The translations under genes and the position numbers were made by a program. A DNA stretch of 64,000 bases from Diphasiastrum complanatum (lineage: Eukaryota > Streptophyta > Lycopodiopsida > Lycopodiales > Lycopodiaceae), in NCBI GenBank assembly GCA_029204225.1, contig CM055096.1, positions 28,533,995-28,597,994 of the forward strand, read 5' to 3'. Every line of letters starts with the position of its first letter. Position 1 is the first letter of the stretch. The notes beneath the pieces are model-generated. The model worked only from the letters and a program-made list of their open reading frames with translations. It did no database searches and had not been told where the DNA came from. Below, piece by piece: positions 60,052 through 64,000 of the stretch.

Positions 60052-61332
60052 TAATCACAGGCGATAGATTACAATGAGAAGTATGCCTCACAAAGTGTCA
60101 TTAAGCAAACTGCTGTTCAAAGTACCGTTGTTGTTAAACAGATAAGTTCTAATAAACCGAATAAGAAATGCAGCAAGGAAACCTCTTAAGTTCCTCACTG
60201 TTAGTAGGCTTATCTATTGAAGTGTTGCGTGACTCTTCGATGGTTTGCAAGCGCCCAAGTCCAGCTACAATCACAATCTTTGCACAGTTTATGGTTTTGT
60301 TTTTTGTTTTGCATTTGCTCAAAGAAAGGGATGGCAAGCACTCTGATTCCTTAAGGCTTTAATCTAAAAGTGTTATGCTCATTTGATGTGGTTCATGCCC
60401 TACATGTCATGTTGTATTTAGGTGCAAATTTTAAACCCTCATTATCATTGATGCACTGAAATGAAAGTTAGAGAAGCACTGCATATGTGTAGAGGAAAAG
60501 GGGATGGAGATGGCAGGCAAAGGAGATACAAGCCTCCAATATGAAGGTGAACCTCTTGTTAGAGATGTTGGTTATCAAGATGAGAGTCATTACTTAATGT
60601 GTGGCTATCATTGAAATCAGAAGGAAAAATGTGCAAGGACGTATGAATTTAAATGTTGTTCATGGAGGGGGAGGTATGCACACACAAAGTTGGATAACTA
60701 GTAATTGTACACTAAGAAACTCTAGGAAGGTGGCATGTATAGAAATTTTTTTCCTGCAAGCTTAGTGAACTACACTTCTAATAAAATGCTTGGACATGAT
60801 AAAAACAAATGAAACCCCTTAAATATAGATGATTGAGGACCACAAATGAGTATAGAGGCTCTTAATTTGATTGTAATGACATGGATAAGAGCAACAACCC
60901 AGTTGTTCGTGGAAAAGCTACTCCACCTGTAGAGAAGAAAATGAATGAGGTGTGTTGGTTGGATGACAAGTCTTTGATACTCTTTTGCATGAATGTACAA
61001 CAAATAAAAGTGCTAGCAGAAAGTACAATAAATTGAGTTACTCATTGAAAATATTTCTAATATGACCATTTCCGTTTTAAATGAATAACATAAATCAAAA
61101 GAATGTTAATAATTGTATCATAGGGTGTTGGTGTGTTTTTACACAAGGGATTGGTTAGCCAAAAAAGCCCCATGAAATCAACCTTCAAACATCACATTTG
61201 TCTTGCTAGAATTCGAAGGAAGCTACTGCCTTCTTTACAATAATCTCTTCCCTCTTAGATAATATCCATGGCACCTTTGGAAGCACAATTCTAATCATTC
61301 GTGGCCATAAGCATGCCATTCTTTAAATTTCT
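60052..61332. other. No gene recognised
   Basis: AT-rich, with no frame I can support. A short stretch near 60510 (GDTSLQYEGEPLVRDVGYQD) is open but unidentified. Confidence 0.4.
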
Positions 61333-61580
61333 CATAAGGCGTCCCTAAACCTTAAACCCCAAATCTCTTATCCGAAGTCCTAAACCCTAAATACCACAAT
61401 ATTTACCCTGCATACTAAACCCCAAACTATTGACTCTAAATCCCAAGCCCTAACCCTAAACAACTTTTCTTAGATCCCTTATCCTAGATCCTAGACCACT
61501 TATCCTCAATCCTAAACCCCAACCCCCTTATCCTAAATGCTCAACTCAATACCCCAAACTCCTTACCTTAAATCCTAAGG
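61333..61580. repeat. Degenerate interstitial telomere-like tract
   Basis: Repeated CCCTAAA-like words with drift: cctaaacc, cctaaaccctaaatacc, ccctaaccctaaac, tcctaaaccccaa. This is the plant telomere repeat on the C-rich strand, imperfect throughout, so old or reshaped by replication slippage. Confidence 0.75.
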
Positions 61581-61940
61581 ACTAGAAAAGAATTTGCAAT
61601 TAGAAGAGGCTAGAGTAAGAGAATGGCCTCTATGTTTGAGAGTTGGTGTACATGTGTGAGAAACATTTCAAGTTTTACCAGTCAATTTATTGCATTCCAT
61701 TGTAAAATCTTTAACAAATCATTTTAGATATCTAGGCTACCTCTCTCTAAAATCTAGACCCTTGCTCTAAGTCATATAACCCTAATTTTTACTTTGACCT
61801 ATGAAAATTTTAATGTTTAAAGAGTGTTATTTTTATAAATTGGTTGAATTGACGAACAGAAAATAGAATGAGCTTAGAATAGGATAGAAAGAAAGAATCT
61901 TAATTTGCTAGAATTAGGTTAGATTATAGTATAATGGGCA

Positions 61941-62206
61941 GCTACAGACTGCCCGCCTCTTTTACAATTCCATTTAATAGAAAGTCTAGATGGATCAAAA
62001 AAATTTATAACACTCGTCTATGTTCTACCAGTAACCGTTGAAAATCATCTGTGAAAGTTTGTTTGGAATGAGATATGCCATTCCTCAGTAGAACTGATTT
62101 TCACTGAAGGTTTGACCAAACTGCCAATTTAAAGGGGCAACATCATAAGACATGATTTGCATTCCCTCGATTGTTGTGACTTGAAAGGATAAACTTTGGC
62201 CTACTA
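61941..62206. repeat. Local repeat, copy 2, interrupted by a copia LTR
   Basis: Direct copy of 59039-59307. It stops at ggcctacta exactly where the LTR begins, so the rest of the unit should lie beyond the element, outside the window. Confidence 0.85.
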
Positions 62207-62207
62207 G

Positions 62208-62849
62208 TGTTGAAGTGAACAAAAAAAAAAATTCACTTCTACATGTCTAATATCTAAATTCAAAATTAGACATTCAAAAATTACATAACTATGGGTTGCG
62301 TTCTGGGCCCAAGTTATAGTATAAAATTGAGTTAGTTTTTTTTTTTTTTTTTAACTTCTGGTTTTTACTTAATAGGTTTCGAAACTCTTGTAGGTGATTT
62401 ATAGATGGGTCACATGATTCATGTGAACTTGGAAGGCAAGGGCATTCAGCCCATTATTTAGTAGAGAAGACGCAATGGAGAAATGTGTGAGTGTGGAGCA
62501 GTCCTTACATATTGTATGCCTCTGATTTTCAGGCTGATTCAGTGTTTGACTGAGGGCCCTTGTTTCTTTTTACTTAGCAGCAATAAAAATCTGTTTTGCC
62601 TTCTTGTAATGGCCTGTGTCACATGTGTTCGGATTGGAACAAAAGGTGCCCATTGTTCACAAGATCCTTGGCTGTTTTTTTGTGCAATGCAAATCTGAAA
62701 TCTCTTTGTTGCATAGAGTGTTTATTTTGGATTTGTAAAGAGGACTTGTTTGCTGTAAATTTTCTGATTGAGAAACTCAGTTTCAGACGTTAATATTCAG
62801 CAGGCTAGTGGGCATTGGCCCAGCACATAAGATATTTCAGCCTTCAACA
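62208..62849 (+). repeat. Copia 5' LTR with perfect 8-bp terminal inverted repeats
   Basis: Begins TGTTGAAG and ends CTTCAACA. Length 642 bp. It is preceded by actag (62203-62207), the candidate target-site duplication. It is followed two bases later by a primer-binding site. Confidence 0.88.
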
Positions 62850-62851
62850 AG

Positions 62852-62863
62852 TGGTATCAGAGC
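62852..62863 (+). other. Primer-binding site (tRNA-iMet)
   Basis: TGGTATCAGAGC, the exact standard plant copia/gypsy site complementary to the 3' end of initiator tRNA-Met. Confidence 0.9.
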
Positions 62864-62895
62864 CTTGGTTTGTGGTCATATTAGCAGGTCAAAAG

Positions 62896-63741
62896 ATGTC
62901 TTCTATTGCTCAGTTGCAGCAGAAGTTTACAACATTCCTTGACGGACCAGCCAACTACCAAATATGGAGGCCAAGATGATCATCATCCTCAAGGGTGAGG
63001 GCCTAGGGCAGTTTATTAGTGGTGTGCACAGAAAGCCTGCCACAAGAAATAAGGAGAGAGCAGATTGGTGTAGAAGTGATGACAGAGCTTCAACCCTCAT
63101 CACTCTATCCCTATCTGAAGACCTCCTTTTATTTGTTGCTGATTGTAGCAGCAGCAAAGACATATGGGATAGGCTCAAAACAAGGTTTGAGACCAAGTCT
63201 CAGAGTGAGGTGTTGTACCTCACAGACAAATTGTTCAGTTTGAAGTGGGATGGAGCAAACCTTGAAAGCCATGTCAAGGCTATGGAGGAGATCTTCACCT
63301 CTTTAATAGCAGCTGGAGAAGAGCATGACATTAAGGCTGACCAACAACTTACTCTCTTTCTTAGATCTCTACCTGATTTCTATAGTTCTTTGAGAACTAT
63401 TTTCAGCAGGACATCGGAAATAAATTTTGAAGATGCCATCAAAGCTGTAACTGAAGACATGATGCTGCAAGGAAGATTCAAAGCTGGAAAGAATGGTGAA
63501 AAGACATTGTTTGTCAAAGGAGGTCTACACTCATGGGAAAATCAGCCAAGACAGAACTTTAAGGAGAGAAGAGGGCCTACCAAGTCACACAGTGGATAGA
63601 TGCTGGTTGAATCCACACATCCCTTGCATTCATTGCAAGAATCCTGGGCACCTGGTTGTGGACTGCGTCAAGAATCCTAGAAGATCAAGACAAGGCCCTA
63701 AAATTTTCAGAAAGAGCCAACGTCACTCAGACTTCAGATAG
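62896..63741 (+). pseudogene. Copia gag polyprotein, frameshifted
   Basis: Gag forms the virus-like particle that packages element RNA. ATG at 62896 gives MSSIAQLQQKFTTFLDGPAN and YQIW, then a one-base shift near 62965 leads to the main frame (62964-63599): AKMIIILKGEGLGQF, SKDIWDRLKTRFETKSQSEV, SHVKAMEEIFTSLIAAGEEH and LFLRSLPDFYSSLRTIFS, the standard copia gag (UBN2-type) pattern. A second shift near 63590 leads to a complete zinc knuckle, CIHCKNPGHLVVDC (Cys-x2-Cys-x4-His-x4-Cys), ending at TAG 63739. Two single-base changes inactivate it, but the sequence is otherwise well preserved, so the insertion is fairly young. Confidence 0.85.
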
Positions 63742-64000
63742 TGACCAACCTGAATCATCCAAGATGGGTGAAGAGAGGGCCTAAAGGCCCGAAGTATTCT
63801 TCTGCATAGAAGAACAATGTAATGCAACTACTGTGAACCTGAATATGAATACGATATGGTTCTTAATTTCGGTGCTACGGCGGCTCACATAGTCTGCACA
63901 AAGGAGGTCATAAGAAACCTTGAACCTGTGAAGAATGAAAGACATATCATTCTTGGTGATGGAAGCAGACACATGGTTCAAGGAGTTGGCAGCATGAGGA
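63742..64000 (+). pseudogene. Copia protease start with mutated active site, runs off the window
   Basis: After several stops the frame gives YDMVLNFGATAAHIVCTKEV and RHIILGDGSRHMVQGVGSM. The usual active-site DSGAT reads NFGAT, so the catalytic Asp is lost. The rest of pol and the 3' LTR should lie to the right. Confidence 0.75.

Overview
This window is nuclear DNA from a land plant with a large, repeat-rich genome. The signs are a plant-type ubinuclein gene broken into short exons by long introns, an expansin pseudogene, plant-type telomere-like (CCCTAAA) sequence, telo-box motifs, and many decayed Ty1/copia, Ty3/gypsy and LINE retrotransposons. A fern or other seed-free plant would fit, but the sequence does not prove the lineage. 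There is no sign of operons, phage or CRISPR.

The one host gene I can model is on the + strand at 4710-27054. It encodes the middle and C-terminal parts of a ubinuclein/HPC2-family subunit of the HIRA histone H3.3 chaperone complex. Eight exons join in phase with consensus splice sites: 4710-5385, 5852-5990, 6092-6207, 9056-9139, 9486-9611, 10863-11003, 25507-25602 and 26521-27054. The N-terminal part, including the HRD/HUN domain, is not in the window; a LINE lies at 1-2085 upstream. A 14.5-kb interval (11004-25506) splits the conserved middle domain. It holds a reverse-oriented gypsy, a forward gypsy with its LTR, and a reverse-oriented copia. A mini-exon of about 15 codons expected inside it was not found.

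The rest is mobile-element debris. At 1-2085 (+) and 56255-57400 (-) are two copies of one LINE family; the first carries a 615-bp in-frame tandem duplication. At 28910-33130 lies a different LINE with an N-terminal zinc finger, a reverse transcriptase (RT) and a C-terminal zinc-binding/restriction-like endonuclease region, preceded by eight tandem monomers. At 37132-38640 (+) and 47514-49610 (-) are two copies of one copia family. Between them at 44233-47513 is a second copia element with both LTRs. An AT-rich dispersed repeat occurs at 35530-36760 (+), 39780-40852 (-) and 42140-42320 (+), next to a 208-bp foldback.

The right side (49.6-64 kb) has a telo-box-rich promoter-like stretch (about 52.5 kb), gypsy and copia scraps, an alpha-expansin pseudogene on the - strand (59730-60051), a telomere-like tract (61333-61580), and the 5' end of a copia element (62208-64000). 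That element has a complete LTR with perfect 8-bp terminal inverted repeats, a primer-binding site, gag and a damaged protease. It is inserted into one copy of a local duplication. Several coding-like stretches (18.6-19.1, 20.3-20.75, 35.0-35.5 and 42.6-43.3 kb) could not be identified.
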